64,000 nucleotides of DNA from the NCBI GenBank assembly GCA_965116595.1, contig OZ220708.1, forward strand, positions 558,001 through 622,000, given 5' to 3'. A program made the translations under genes and the position numbers. The notes under the pieces were generated by a model. It searched no databases, was not told the origin of the DNA, and saw only the letters and a program-made list of their open reading frames with translations. This stretch comes from G963663315 sp963668255. GTDB taxonomy: Bacteria; Pseudomonadota; Gammaproteobacteria; Arenicellales; Poriferihabitantaceae. Positions 1 through 6,352 of this stretch are shown here, piece after piece. Numbering within the stretch: position 1 is the first letter of the stretch; every line of letters begins with the position of its first letter.

Positions 1-1407
1 GATTTGATTTCTGACGATATTGCACAATCCCTGACCAAACTGCAGGACCAGGTGCCACCGTTTCCGGGTGAGATGGCGGTCAGTATTATCGAGCAGGCTT
101 ATGGAGACAAACTCGAAAACCACTTCAGTTCGTTTGAAATCGAACCCACTGCTTCGGCTTCGGTATCGCAGGTCCATCACGCCGTACTGCATGATGGTAC
201 AGAAGTCGTTGTAAAGGTAATCAGGCCCGGTATCGAAGTGATAATAAACCGGGATATGGCGCTGCTGCACACTCTTGCAGACATGGCGGACCGTTACTGG
301 TCACAGGCCAAGCGATTGAAACCCAAGGAAATTGTTTTGGATTACGACAAAACCATTCATGGCGAACTGGATCTGATGCGTGAAGCGGCGAGTGCGAGTC
401 AATTGAAAGGCAATTTCCAGAATAACGATCTGATCTATATCCCGACCGTCTACTGGAATCACACCTGCCGCAACGTCATGGTGATGGAGCGAATCCAGGG
501 TATCCCGATTCGCGACATAGACCGACTCAAGGAGGCGGGTATTGACATGCGAAAACTTGCCCATACCGGAGTCGAGATTTTCTTCACGCAGGCTTTTCGG
601 GATGGGTTCTTCCATGCAGACATGCATCCGGGAAATATCTTTGTCAGCGAGTCCGGACAGTACCGGGCAGTGGATTTTGGCATCATGGGAACCTTGAATA
701 GCGCCGACAAACGATATCTGGCGGAGAATTTTCTGGCCTTTTTCAATCGGGACTATCATCGGGTGGCGGAAGCGCATGTGCGGGCAGGCTGGGTACCGCC
801 ATCCACCAATGTCGAGGAATTTGAGGCAGCCATCAGAACCGTGTGTGAACCGATTTTTTCGCTGCCGATCAGTGATATCTCCTTTGGTGTGTTTCTGGCG
901 GACTTGTTCCGGGTGGCCCGAAAATTCGACATGCCGGTCCAGCCTCAATTGGTATTGTTACAAAAAACCATCCTGAATATCGAGGGCCTGGGCCGTCAGC
1001 TATACCCGGAACTGGATTTGTGGGAAACAGCAAAGCCGTTTCTGGAGAAATGGATGAATCAGCAGGTCGGGCCTCGTGCTGCAATCAGAACGATCCGGCG
1101 GGAACTGCCCAACCTGTACACGCTGGCGCCGGAATTGCCTGGGCTGGCGCATCAATTACTGAATAAATTGAAGAACGAAGATCTGACCATACAAACCCGG
1201 AACCGGGAGATCGAGATCCTGAAAAACCAACTGGTTATCAACAACAGAAAGATGATTTGCACCATTCTCGGTATTGGGCTTCTGGTACTTTCGGTATTCT
1301 TCATGCCGGACCGGCAGAACCTGAGCCAGGTGCCAGTGCATGGCTGGGTGTTGTTTTTTTCGGGGTTGTTCGCACTGGCAGCCGCATTCACTGGCAAGAC
1401 GAAGTAA
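1..1407 (+). CDS. ubiB: UbiB family protein kinase-like ATPase, 5' end outside window
   Basis: This is an atypical (ABC1/ADCK-like) kinase-fold ATPase required for ubiquinone biosynthesis at the inner membrane. The frame is open from base 1, so the start and the N-terminal KxGQ motif are cut off; about 468 residues remain of a family length near 545. Visible signatures are the alanine/serine-rich loop SASVSQVH, the nucleotide-binding lysine in VVVKVIRPG, the catalytic-loop HADMHPGNIF and the metal-binding DFGIMG. Two hydrophobic helices at the C-terminus (about 17-19 residues each) match the membrane anchor of UbiB. Close similarity to the E. coli protein as I remember it runs over the whole length. 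The usual partners ubiE and ubiJ would lie upstream of the window. The next gene begins 32 bases after the stop on the same strand. Confidence 0.95.
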   Translation, partial: DLISDDIAQSLTKLQDQVPPFPGEMAVSIIEQAYGDKLENHFSSFEIEPTASASVSQVHHAVLHDGTEVVVKVIRPGIEVIINRDMALLHTLADMADRYWSQAKRLKPKEIVLDYDKTIHGELDLMREAASASQLKGNFQNNDLIYIPTVYWNHTCRNVMVMERIQGIPIRDIDRLKEAGIDMRKLAHTGVEIFFTQAFRDGFFHADMHPGNIFVSESGQYRAVDFGIMGTLNSADKRYLAENFLAFFNRDYHRVAEAHVRAGWVPPSTNVEEFEAAIRTVCEPIFSLPISDISFGVFLADLFRVARKFDMPVQPQLVLLQKTILNIEGLGRQLYPELDLWETAKPFLEKWMNQQVGPRAAIRTIRRELPNLYTLAPELPGLAHQLLNKLKNEDLTIQTRNREIEILKNQLVINNRKMICTILGIGLLVLSVFFMPDRQNLSQVPVHGWVLFFSGLFALAAAFTGKTK

Positions 1408-1439
1408 CAAACCGACTTTAATTCTGTAGAGGTATTTTC

Positions 1440-2621
1440 ATGGCGGAGGCAACACACCCATTTCAATGGCAGGACCCGTTTGATCTGGACGCTCAACTGA
1501 GTGAAGAAGAACGTATGGTGAGAGATAGCGTCAGGGATTTTTGCGACAACGAATTGATGCCGGGAATCATACAGGCGAATCGCAGCGAAGAGTTTGACAC
1601 TCAGATAATGACCCGATTCGGAGCGTTGGGTATGCTCGGTTGTACGATCCCGGAAACATACGGATGTGCAGGGATGAATCATGTCTGTTATGGCTTGATT
1701 GCTCGTGAAGTAGAGCGGGTGGACAGTGGTTATCGATCAGCAATGAGTGTCCAGTCCTCTCTAGTCATGCATCCCATTTACAGCCATGGCAACGAAGAAC
1801 AAAGACTGAAATATCTGCCGAAGCTGGCGCGGGGCGAATTGATTGGTTGCTTTGGTCTTACCGAGCCGGATCATGGGTCAGACCCCGGAAGCATGAAGAC
1901 CCGGGCAACAGCCGTGGATGGCGGCTATCAATTGAATGGCAGCAAGATGTGGATCAGTAACGCCCCGGTCGCGGATATCGCCGTGGTTTGGGGCAAACTC
2001 GACGGAGTGATCCGCGGATTTATTCTGGAACGGGGGATGGAAGGGTTCTCGACCCCGAAAATTGAAGGCAAAATGAGCCTGCGGGCATCCAGCACGGGCG
2101 AAATCGTGATGGAGGACGTGTTTGTGCCCGAACAGAATATACTGCCCGGAGTCGAAGGACTGAAAGGACCCTTTGAATGCCTGAACAAAGCGCGTTATGG
2201 CATTGCGTGGGGAGTCATGGGCGCCGCCGAGTTTTGCTGGCATGCCGCCCGTTCCTATACTCTCGAACGCACCCAGTTCGGGCGACCGCTGGCGCAAAAC
2301 CAGTTGATCCAGAAAAAGCTCGCCGACATGCAGACAGAAATCACGCTGGGGCTTCAGGCCTGTTTACGGGTAGGTCGAATGATGGATGAAAATGCCTGCC
2401 CGGTAGAGAATGTTTCCCTGATCAAACGAAACAATTGCGGCAAGGCCCTGGAAATCGCACGGCAGGCGCGGGACATGCACGGTGGCAATGGCGTGTCCGA
2501 TGAATATCATGTAATCCGGCACATGTGCAATCTGGAATCGGTGAATACCTACGAAGGAACCCACGATATACACGCATTGATTCTCGGCCGCGCACAAACC
2601 GGACTTCAGGCGTTCTGTTGA
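1440..2621 (+). CDS. gcdH: glutaryl-CoA dehydrogenase
   Basis: FAD-dependent acyl-CoA dehydrogenase family enzyme of 393 residues. Family members convert glutaryl-CoA to crotonyl-CoA plus CO2 in lysine, tryptophan and aromatic catabolism and pass electrons to ETF. The N-terminal helical domain, the FAD signature GCFGLTEPDHGSDP, WISNAP, and the C-terminal NTYEGTHDIHALILGR are all present. The Glu of YEGTHDIH is the catalytic base position of glutaryl-CoA dehydrogenases, which separates it from other acyl-CoA dehydrogenases. ATG at 1440 is preceded by AGAGGTATTTTC, an acceptable ribosome-binding site. ETF genes that could accept its electrons lie about 29 kb away in this window. Confidence 0.92.
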   Translation: MAEATHPFQWQDPFDLDAQLSEEERMVRDSVRDFCDNELMPGIIQANRSEEFDTQIMTRFGALGMLGCTIPETYGCAGMNHVCYGLIAREVERVDSGYRSAMSVQSSLVMHPIYSHGNEEQRLKYLPKLARGELIGCFGLTEPDHGSDPGSMKTRATAVDGGYQLNGSKMWISNAPVADIAVVWGKLDGVIRGFILERGMEGFSTPKIEGKMSLRASSTGEIVMEDVFVPEQNILPGVEGLKGPFECLNKARYGIAWGVMGAAEFCWHAARSYTLERTQFGRPLAQNQLIQKKLADMQTEITLGLQACLRVGRMMDENACPVENVSLIKRNNCGKALEIARQARDMHGGNGVSDEYHVIRHMCNLESVNTYEGTHDIHALILGRAQTGLQAFC

Positions 2622-2650
2622 TCCGGGTGGAATACCGCCCCCAACCGACA

Positions 2651-2681
2651 TCGTAGGGGCGGGTCCCTGTGCTCGCCCGCG
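2651..2681. repeat. short dispersed repeat R1, copy 1
   Basis: A 31-base element with fixed ends TCGTAGGGGCG and CGCCCGCG around a 12-base centre; the GGGCG/CGCCC arms can form a hairpin. The second copy at 4725-4755 has identical ends and a different centre. It lies just downstream of gcdH, where the hairpin could also help end transcription. Confidence 0.6.
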
Positions 2682-2728
2682 GAAACCCACAGCCCGCCCC
2701 TCATTTCACCATTCCCGCCCCCACCTGT

Positions 2729-2808
2729 CATTCCCGCGGAAGCGGGAATCCACATTACAATCATCAATCGTAATTGTAGGGACAATCCCACTGTGGTTGG
2801 CTCGGTCT
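2729..2808. repeat. dispersed palindromic repeat R2, copy 1
   Basis: Begins with the hairpin ATTCCCGC-GGAA-GCGGGAAT and continues about 60 bases. The first 44 bases match copy 2 (6164-6207) with only four mismatches, and the tail GACAA..CTGTGGTTG is shared after a two-base indel. It looks like a REP- or MITE-like intergenic element; no transposase is visible nearby. Confidence 0.65.
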
Positions 2809-2830
2809 TCCCACGCTATCTCCCGGTTTG

Positions 2831-2839
2831 TGTTATATT
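2831..2839 (+). promoter_or_regulatory. possible extended -10 promoter element
   Basis: TGTTATATT fits an extended -10 (TGn followed by TATATT), 38 bases before the antitoxin start at 2877. It lies at the end of a roughly 30-base segment (2813-2842) that is partly repeated at 4753-4782 in front of the nuclease gene, where the equivalent bases read TGATACAAT. No good -35 is seen at 16-18 bases. Confidence 0.35.
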
Positions 2840-2876
2840 ATTCATGCATCACTTGACAATACTTAAAGAATTTACG

Positions 2877-3158
2877 ATGGCAACTTCCGTCAAACTTGAC
2901 GATGAATTGAAAAATCGAATCCAGCGCCTCGCCGATACATATCAGCGTTCAGCACACTGGATCATGCGCGAAGCGATCCGCGAGTATGTTGAGCGTAAGG
3001 AGGCAAAGGAACGTTTCAAACAGGATGCGTTGACATCTTGGGCCGCTTTTCAGGAAACTGGAAAACACCTGACCGGACAGGAAGTGCGCGATTGGCTGAA
3101 TACCTGGGGCACCGACAAGGAAACCGAAGCCCCCCGTGCCACGAGTAATTATTACTGA
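2877..3158 (+). CDS. ribbon-helix-helix antitoxin, orphaned
   Basis: A 93-residue protein with an N-terminal ribbon-helix-helix DNA-binding fold of CopG/RHH type: strand SVKLDDELKNRI, then helices LADTYQRSAHWIMREAIREYVE. The C-terminal half is charged and would wrap a toxin. The frame is open upstream to about 2793, but that extension crosses the repeat and the proposed promoter, so the ATG at 2877 is chosen. The reading frame of a RelE/ParE-like toxin starts inside its last codons (GTG 3136), as is normal for type II toxin-antitoxin pairs, but that toxin has an internal stop. The antitoxin is therefore likely an orphan that may still autoregulate. Confidence 0.8.
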   Translation: MATSVKLDDELKNRIQRLADTYQRSAHWIMREAIREYVERKEAKERFKQDALTSWAAFQETGKHLTGQEVRDWLNTWGTDKETEAPRATSNYY

Positions 3159-3429
3159 ACACGCAGCGAGGGGGTTGGGACGTTGCAGGCGTTTCCTGGC
3201 AGGAAAAAACCCTCGGGCAGCCAGACGTGCCGCTCAAGCTATTGGGTGACAATTCACGCTTCTGGAAACAAATCCGGATATCGGCAGGCTACTGACTGAC
3301 CATGCAGTACTTCGAGAATTGATCATTCGCTTCGGAGACTCCGGCTATATCGCTCTTTATCGCTATGAACTCGAACTTGATGTAGTGTATGTGCTTGCCT
3401 TCCGTCATCAGAAAGAAGCTGGTTTATGA
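3136..3429 (+). pseudogene. RelE/ParE-family toxin broken by one in-frame TGA
   Basis: The frame from GTG 3136 reads VPRVIITEHAARGLGRC..., TGA at 3247-3249, then QFTLLETNPDIGRLL and RELIIRFGDSGYIALYR up to LAFRHQKEAG, ending at 3429. Both halves are in the same frame and together match a complete RelE/ParE-type toxin of about 97 residues. The stop sits where the family usually has Arg or another codon one base from TGA (for example CGA). The gene overlaps the antitoxin by 23 bases. Unless the TGA is a sequencing error, the toxin is inactive. The rest of the 317-base stretch between neighbouring genes contains only the leader of the next gene. Confidence 0.75.
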
Positions 3430-3474
3430 GGGAGAGCCGACGTGGTGTCGCTCTCCTGCACATGAGGATCAATC

Positions 3475-4347
3475 ATGAGTGAAGCGCAAAATAGTAAGGG
3501 GAAGGTGTTCAAGGACCTGCATTCGGCTGATGGCATTTTCGTGATGCCAAACGCTTGGAACGCTGGCAGCGCCTGCATGCTGGAAACCGCCGGTTTCCCT
3601 GCCATCGGTACTACCAGCGCGGGCATCTCCTACTGTCTGGGACTCCCCGACTATGAAGGAGCACTCACTCGGGAAGCAGCGCTGGAGGAGACTGGCCGGA
3701 TTGCCGACGCAGTTCGTATACCTGTCAGCGTGGACGCGGAGAATGGTTACGGACATACCCCGGAAGAGGTGGCTGAAACCATTCGTCGGGTGGTGGATTC
3801 CGGCGCGGTAGGGGCAAGTATCGAAGACTATGCCGCGACCTGGGGGACAGGTGATCTTTACGACCGTGCGCTATCGGTGGAAAGAATCGAGGCGGCGGTG
3901 GCGGCGGCCGCTTCCCTGCCGTTTCCCTTTACCCTGACCGCGCGCGCCGAGTGTTATCTCGTGGGACACCCGAACCCGTTCGAAGAATCTGTGGCAAGGG
4001 TCATTTCCTATCGGGACGCAGGCGCGGACTGTCTCTATGTGCCCGGAATTACTGACGCAAAGACCATCGGCAGGCTGGTGGAGGAAGTCGACGCACCGAT
4101 CAACGTGGTCATGGGTCTTGCCGGCAGTCCAATGAGCGTGAACCAGCTCGAGGACCTCGGGGTAAAGCGAGTCAGTATCGGCGGATCACTCGCCCGTGCC
4201 ACTTTCGGGATCATCCGGCAGGCAGCCAGGGAAATCCATGAACACGGCACATTTACCTGGTCGGAAGCCCAGGTGCCGAACACCGAACTGTCCCGGTTTT
4301 TTGCCAGCCGGCAAGATGCATCGCTCAAACGGTCAATCAAATCGTGA
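3475..4347 (+). CDS. isocitrate lyase/PEP mutase family protein
   Basis: A 290-residue TIM-barrel enzyme of the PEP mutase/isocitrate lyase superfamily, whose members cleave or form C-C or P-C bonds at 2-hydroxyacids with Mg2+. Visible features are the N-terminal FVMPNAWNAGSA, TTSAGIS, the metal-binding VSVDAENGYG, GASIEDYA, TARAECYL and VMGLAGSP strands. The active-site loop typical of true isocitrate lyases (KKCGH) is absent and the length is that of the short PEP-mutase-like group, so the substrate is not assigned. ATG 3475 has GAGGATCA just upstream. Its last bases overlap the parD fragment that follows. Confidence 0.85.
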   Translation: MSEAQNSKGKVFKDLHSADGIFVMPNAWNAGSACMLETAGFPAIGTTSAGISYCLGLPDYEGALTREAALEETGRIADAVRIPVSVDAENGYGHTPEEVAETIRRVVDSGAVGASIEDYAATWGTGDLYDRALSVERIEAAVAAAASLPFPFTLTARAECYLVGHPNPFEESVARVISYRDAGADCLYVPGITDAKTIGRLVEEVDAPINVVMGLAGSPMSVNQLEDLGVKRVSIGGSLARATFGIIRQAAREIHEHGTFTWSEAQVPNTELSRFFASRQDASLKRSIKS

Positions 4348-4505
4348 GCAAAGAGAATACCCGTGATTTGATCCGCAGTGATCAAGCCGTAAACGCCGAA
4401 ATTGAAACAATCCGCGCGGCGTTGATCGAGGCTGAGGAATCCGGCGAGCCGCAGCCTTTTGACGGCGGCCTGTTCAAACAGGAAATGAAAGCAAAGCATG
4501 GTTGA
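4344..4505 (+). pseudogene. parD antitoxin fragment (C-terminal half)
   Basis: From GTG 4344 the frame encodes 53 residues ending PFDGGLFKQEMKAKHG. Residues from RDLIR onward are nearly the same as the C-terminal two-thirds of the intact ParD protein at 5855-6100. The N-terminal DNA-binding strand is missing and replaced by VSKENT. It overlaps the stop codon of the preceding gene. It is probably a non-functional remnant created by recombination, though a peptide able to bind ParE cannot be excluded. Confidence 0.7.
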
Positions 4506-4575
4506 ATATCGTCTCGCACCGAAAGCACGGGACGATATGGAAACCTTATGGCTGTATTCATCGCAGGTCACTCCC
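4361..4575 (+). repeat. 215-bp direct repeat, left copy (parDE remnant)
   Basis: Aligns base for base without gaps to 5956-6170 (constant offset 1595). It covers the end of parD, the start of parE and the first bases of the R2 repeat. The two copies bracket the AT-rich nuclease gene. Confidence 0.8.
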
Positions 4576-4719
4576 ACAGAAGCTTGTCCCCGCCCCGAAC
4601 AGGGAACAGACTCCCACGGTGTCTCACTCTTCAAACTGGTAACTTTTACTTCGGCACTTCTGGGTATTATTCATCCGGCACTGACAACTACCGTTCAATA
4701 TATGGATCCCGCTGATTAA
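4498..4719 (+). pseudogene. truncated parE toxin fragment
   Basis: ATG 4498 overlaps the parD remnant and encodes MVEYRLAPKARDDMETLWLYSSQ, the N-terminus of a ParE/RelE-type toxin. Homology stops near 4575, after which the frame runs on through unrelated sequence to 4719. About three quarters of the toxin, including the catalytic or gyrase-binding part, is gone. The stretch 4506-4816 otherwise holds only the R1 repeat and a possible promoter. Confidence 0.7.
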
Positions 4720-4724
4720 TGATT

Positions 4725-4755
4725 TCGTAGGGGCGCCCCTATGTGGTCGCCCGCG
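4725..4755. repeat. short dispersed repeat R1, copy 2
   Basis: Same ends as 2651-2681 (TCGTAGGGGCG ... CGCCCGCG) with a different 12-base centre and the same 31-base length. It is followed directly by the CGCTATCTCC segment that also occurs at 2814. Confidence 0.6.
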
Positions 4756-4770
4756 CTATCTCCTAGTTTT

Positions 4771-4779
4771 TGATACAAT
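4771..4779 (+). promoter_or_regulatory. possible extended -10 for the nuclease-EVE gene
   Basis: TGATACAAT matches an extended -10. Transcription would begin near 4786, which places the ATG at 4778 upstream of the transcript and favours ATG 4817, which has AAGAGG just before it, as the start. The equivalent position in the related segment near 2831 also carries an extended -10. Confidence 0.35.
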
Positions 4780-4816
4780 GATATCCAGAGAGCCGTTCAA
4801 CAATCAAGAGGCCAAG

Positions 4817-5836
4817 ATGCTTTATACATTAGACATTCAGGATATAAAATCATGTTCACGAGTGCAATTAAAACAGCCTGTTGACCTTGATATTACAGAA
4901 AAACATATTGAAAATTTTTTACGTTCCAGGCTAGGAGAAATTGTTTCAGAAAACCAACTAATGCTCATTGGACAAGAAAGACGTTTTCAAGAAGAAGCCG
5001 ATTTACTAGCACTTGATAGCAGTGGTGCTCTTTACATATTTGAATTGAAGCGATGGACTTCAGACCCAGAAAATATTCTCCAAGTAATGCGATATGGGCA
5101 AATTTTCGGACAATATACCTATACACAATTGAACGAATTAACAATTAAACAAATAAAGTTGGACTCAAAATATGATCTGGCAGAAAGTCACAAAACACAT
5201 TTCGAACTTGATCAGCCATTGGAACATTCAAAATTCAATCAAGACCAAGTTTTCGTGATAATCACAAATGGTTTGGATAGTAAAACTATTTCTGCAGTGA
5301 ACTATTGGTCAGAAAAAGGGATTCGAATTGACTGTCTACCTTATCTGATTTATGAAATATGTGGAAATGCATACATAGAGTTCAATGTCTACAAATTAAA
5401 TGATCTGGCCCTTGCTGAACGCAATGAAGGTTTTTTCATTGTCAATACTTGCAGCGCATATTCTCCGGATGCTTGGCAAGATATGATTGAAAACAAAAAG
5501 GCATCAGCTTATGGTGACCGACGATTTGGCATTGATCGAATTGTCAAAGGTGACACTGTGTATCTATACCACTCGGGAACTGGAGTAATCGCTAAAGGTG
5601 TAACAGTATCTGAGCTTAAAGTCTCTGAATATGATGAGGAACATTTTATCGAAATGAAATTTGACTGGTCTTTAGGCCAAAGCGAATGGGAGGAGAATGC
5701 ACCTAAAGCATGGGAAATTAATCACGCATTGAACTCTAATAATAAATTTAGGCCGTCAGTGTTTACAATTCCACAAGAAATGGCAGAGGCCATCGACAAA
5801 ATTTTCAAGGATAAAAAAATCAATGAAACGGAATAG
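4817..5836 (+). CDS. PD-(D/E)XK nuclease with C-terminal EVE/PUA-like domain
   Basis: A 339-residue protein that I cannot name precisely. The N-terminal half resembles NucS/RecB-type endonucleases: EADLLALDSSGALYIFELKRW supplies the E..D..ExK residues of a PD-(D/E)XK nuclease core. The C-terminal half (from FFIVNTCSAYSPDAW through VKGDTVYLYHSGTGVIAKGV) resembles an EVE/PUA-like fold, a class that in other proteins reads modified bases. The combination suggests a restriction-like enzyme that cuts modified or foreign DNA; this is inference. The gene is visibly richer in A and T than its neighbours and sits between two parDE remnants, so recent transfer is likely. No methylase or partner gene accompanies it. 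Confidence 0.6.
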   Translation: MLYTLDIQDIKSCSRVQLKQPVDLDITEKHIENFLRSRLGEIVSENQLMLIGQERRFQEEADLLALDSSGALYIFELKRWTSDPENILQVMRYGQIFGQYTYTQLNELTIKQIKLDSKYDLAESHKTHFELDQPLEHSKFNQDQVFVIITNGLDSKTISAVNYWSEKGIRIDCLPYLIYEICGNAYIEFNVYKLNDLALAERNEGFFIVNTCSAYSPDAWQDMIENKKASAYGDRRFGIDRIVKGDTVYLYHSGTGVIAKGVTVSELKVSEYDEEHFIEMKFDWSLGQSEWEENAPKAWEINHALNSNNKFRPSVFTIPQEMAEAIDKIFKDKKINETE

Positions 5837-5854
5837 ATTGGAGCTACATAACCC

Positions 5855-6100
5855 ATGGGCACCACACGCAAAACAATCACCGTGACCGACCAGCAAGACG
5901 GCTGGATCAAGGCGCAAATTGCAGAGGGGAAATTCACCAATGACAGTGAGTATATCCGTGATTTGATCCGCCGCGATCAAGCCGTAAACGCCGAAATTGA
6001 AACAATCCGCGCAGCGTTGATCGAGGCTGAGGAATCCGGCGAGCCGCAGCCTTTTGACGACAACCTGTTTAAACAGAAAATGAAAGCAAAACATGGCTGA
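5855..6100 (+). CDS. parD: ParD-family antitoxin
   Basis: An 81-residue ParD-type antitoxin. The N-terminal strand KTITVTDQQDGWIKAQIAEG and helix DSEYIRDLIRRDQ form the ribbon-helix-helix, and the acidic tail EAEESGEPQPFDDNLFKQKMKAK is the toxin-binding segment. A GGAGC motif precedes ATG 5855. The cognate parE, starting at 6093 with an ATG inside the parD end, survives for only 22 codons. The protein may be intact but has no local toxin to neutralise. Its gene lies 18 bases after the nuclease gene on the same strand. Confidence 0.8.
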   Translation: MGTTRKTITVTDQQDGWIKAQIAEGKFTNDSEYIRDLIRRDQAVNAEIETIRAALIEAEESGEPQPFDDNLFKQKMKAKHG

Positions 6101-6170
6101 ATATCGTCTTGCACCGAAAGCAAGGGACGATATGGAGACCGTATGGCTGTTTTCATCGTAGGTCATTCCC
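5956..6170 (+). repeat. 215-bp direct repeat, right copy (parDE)
   Basis: Gap-free partner of 4361-4575. The better-preserved copy, containing the parD 3' end and the parE 5' end. Tandem duplication or recombination between the copies could delete the nuclease gene. Confidence 0.8.
6093..6161 (+). pseudogene. truncated parE toxin fragment
   Basis: ATG 6093 overlaps the parD stop. It encodes MAEYRLAPKARDDMETVWLFSS, then TAG. The break coincides with the start of repeat R2 at 6164, suggesting that insertion of R2 destroyed the toxin. Confidence 0.7.
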
Positions 6171-6245
6171 GCGCAAGCGGGAATCTACATTGCAATCAGC
6201 AATCGTAAGTAAAGACAACCTCCCTGTGGTTGTCCCAATCTCCTT
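6164..6245. repeat. dispersed palindromic repeat R2, copy 2
   Basis: Hairpin ATTCCCGC-GCAA-GCGGGAAT followed by the same tail as 2729-2808. The 250-base stretch between parD and the next gene start (6353) holds this repeat and otherwise nothing I can assign. A TATTAT at 6329 lacks a convincing -35. Confidence 0.65.
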
Positions 6246-6352
6246 ATACTTCTTGTCGCTAATTCCCGCAATACGACTAGGCTTGGGAATTTCAACTTTT
6301 TCCCCGACCGTCGCAAAGCGAAATCGTGTATTATCACTGCGGAAGTTCAGAC

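Noticed and set aside
2853..2858. Perfect TTGACA as a -35 for the antitoxin gene
   Set aside because: No -10 is found 16-18 bases downstream; that position falls on the start codon.
3247..3249. TGA in the toxin read as selenocysteine
   Set aside because: No SECIS-like hairpin was seen after it, the family has no Cys/Sec there, and Arg CGA to TGA is a simpler change.
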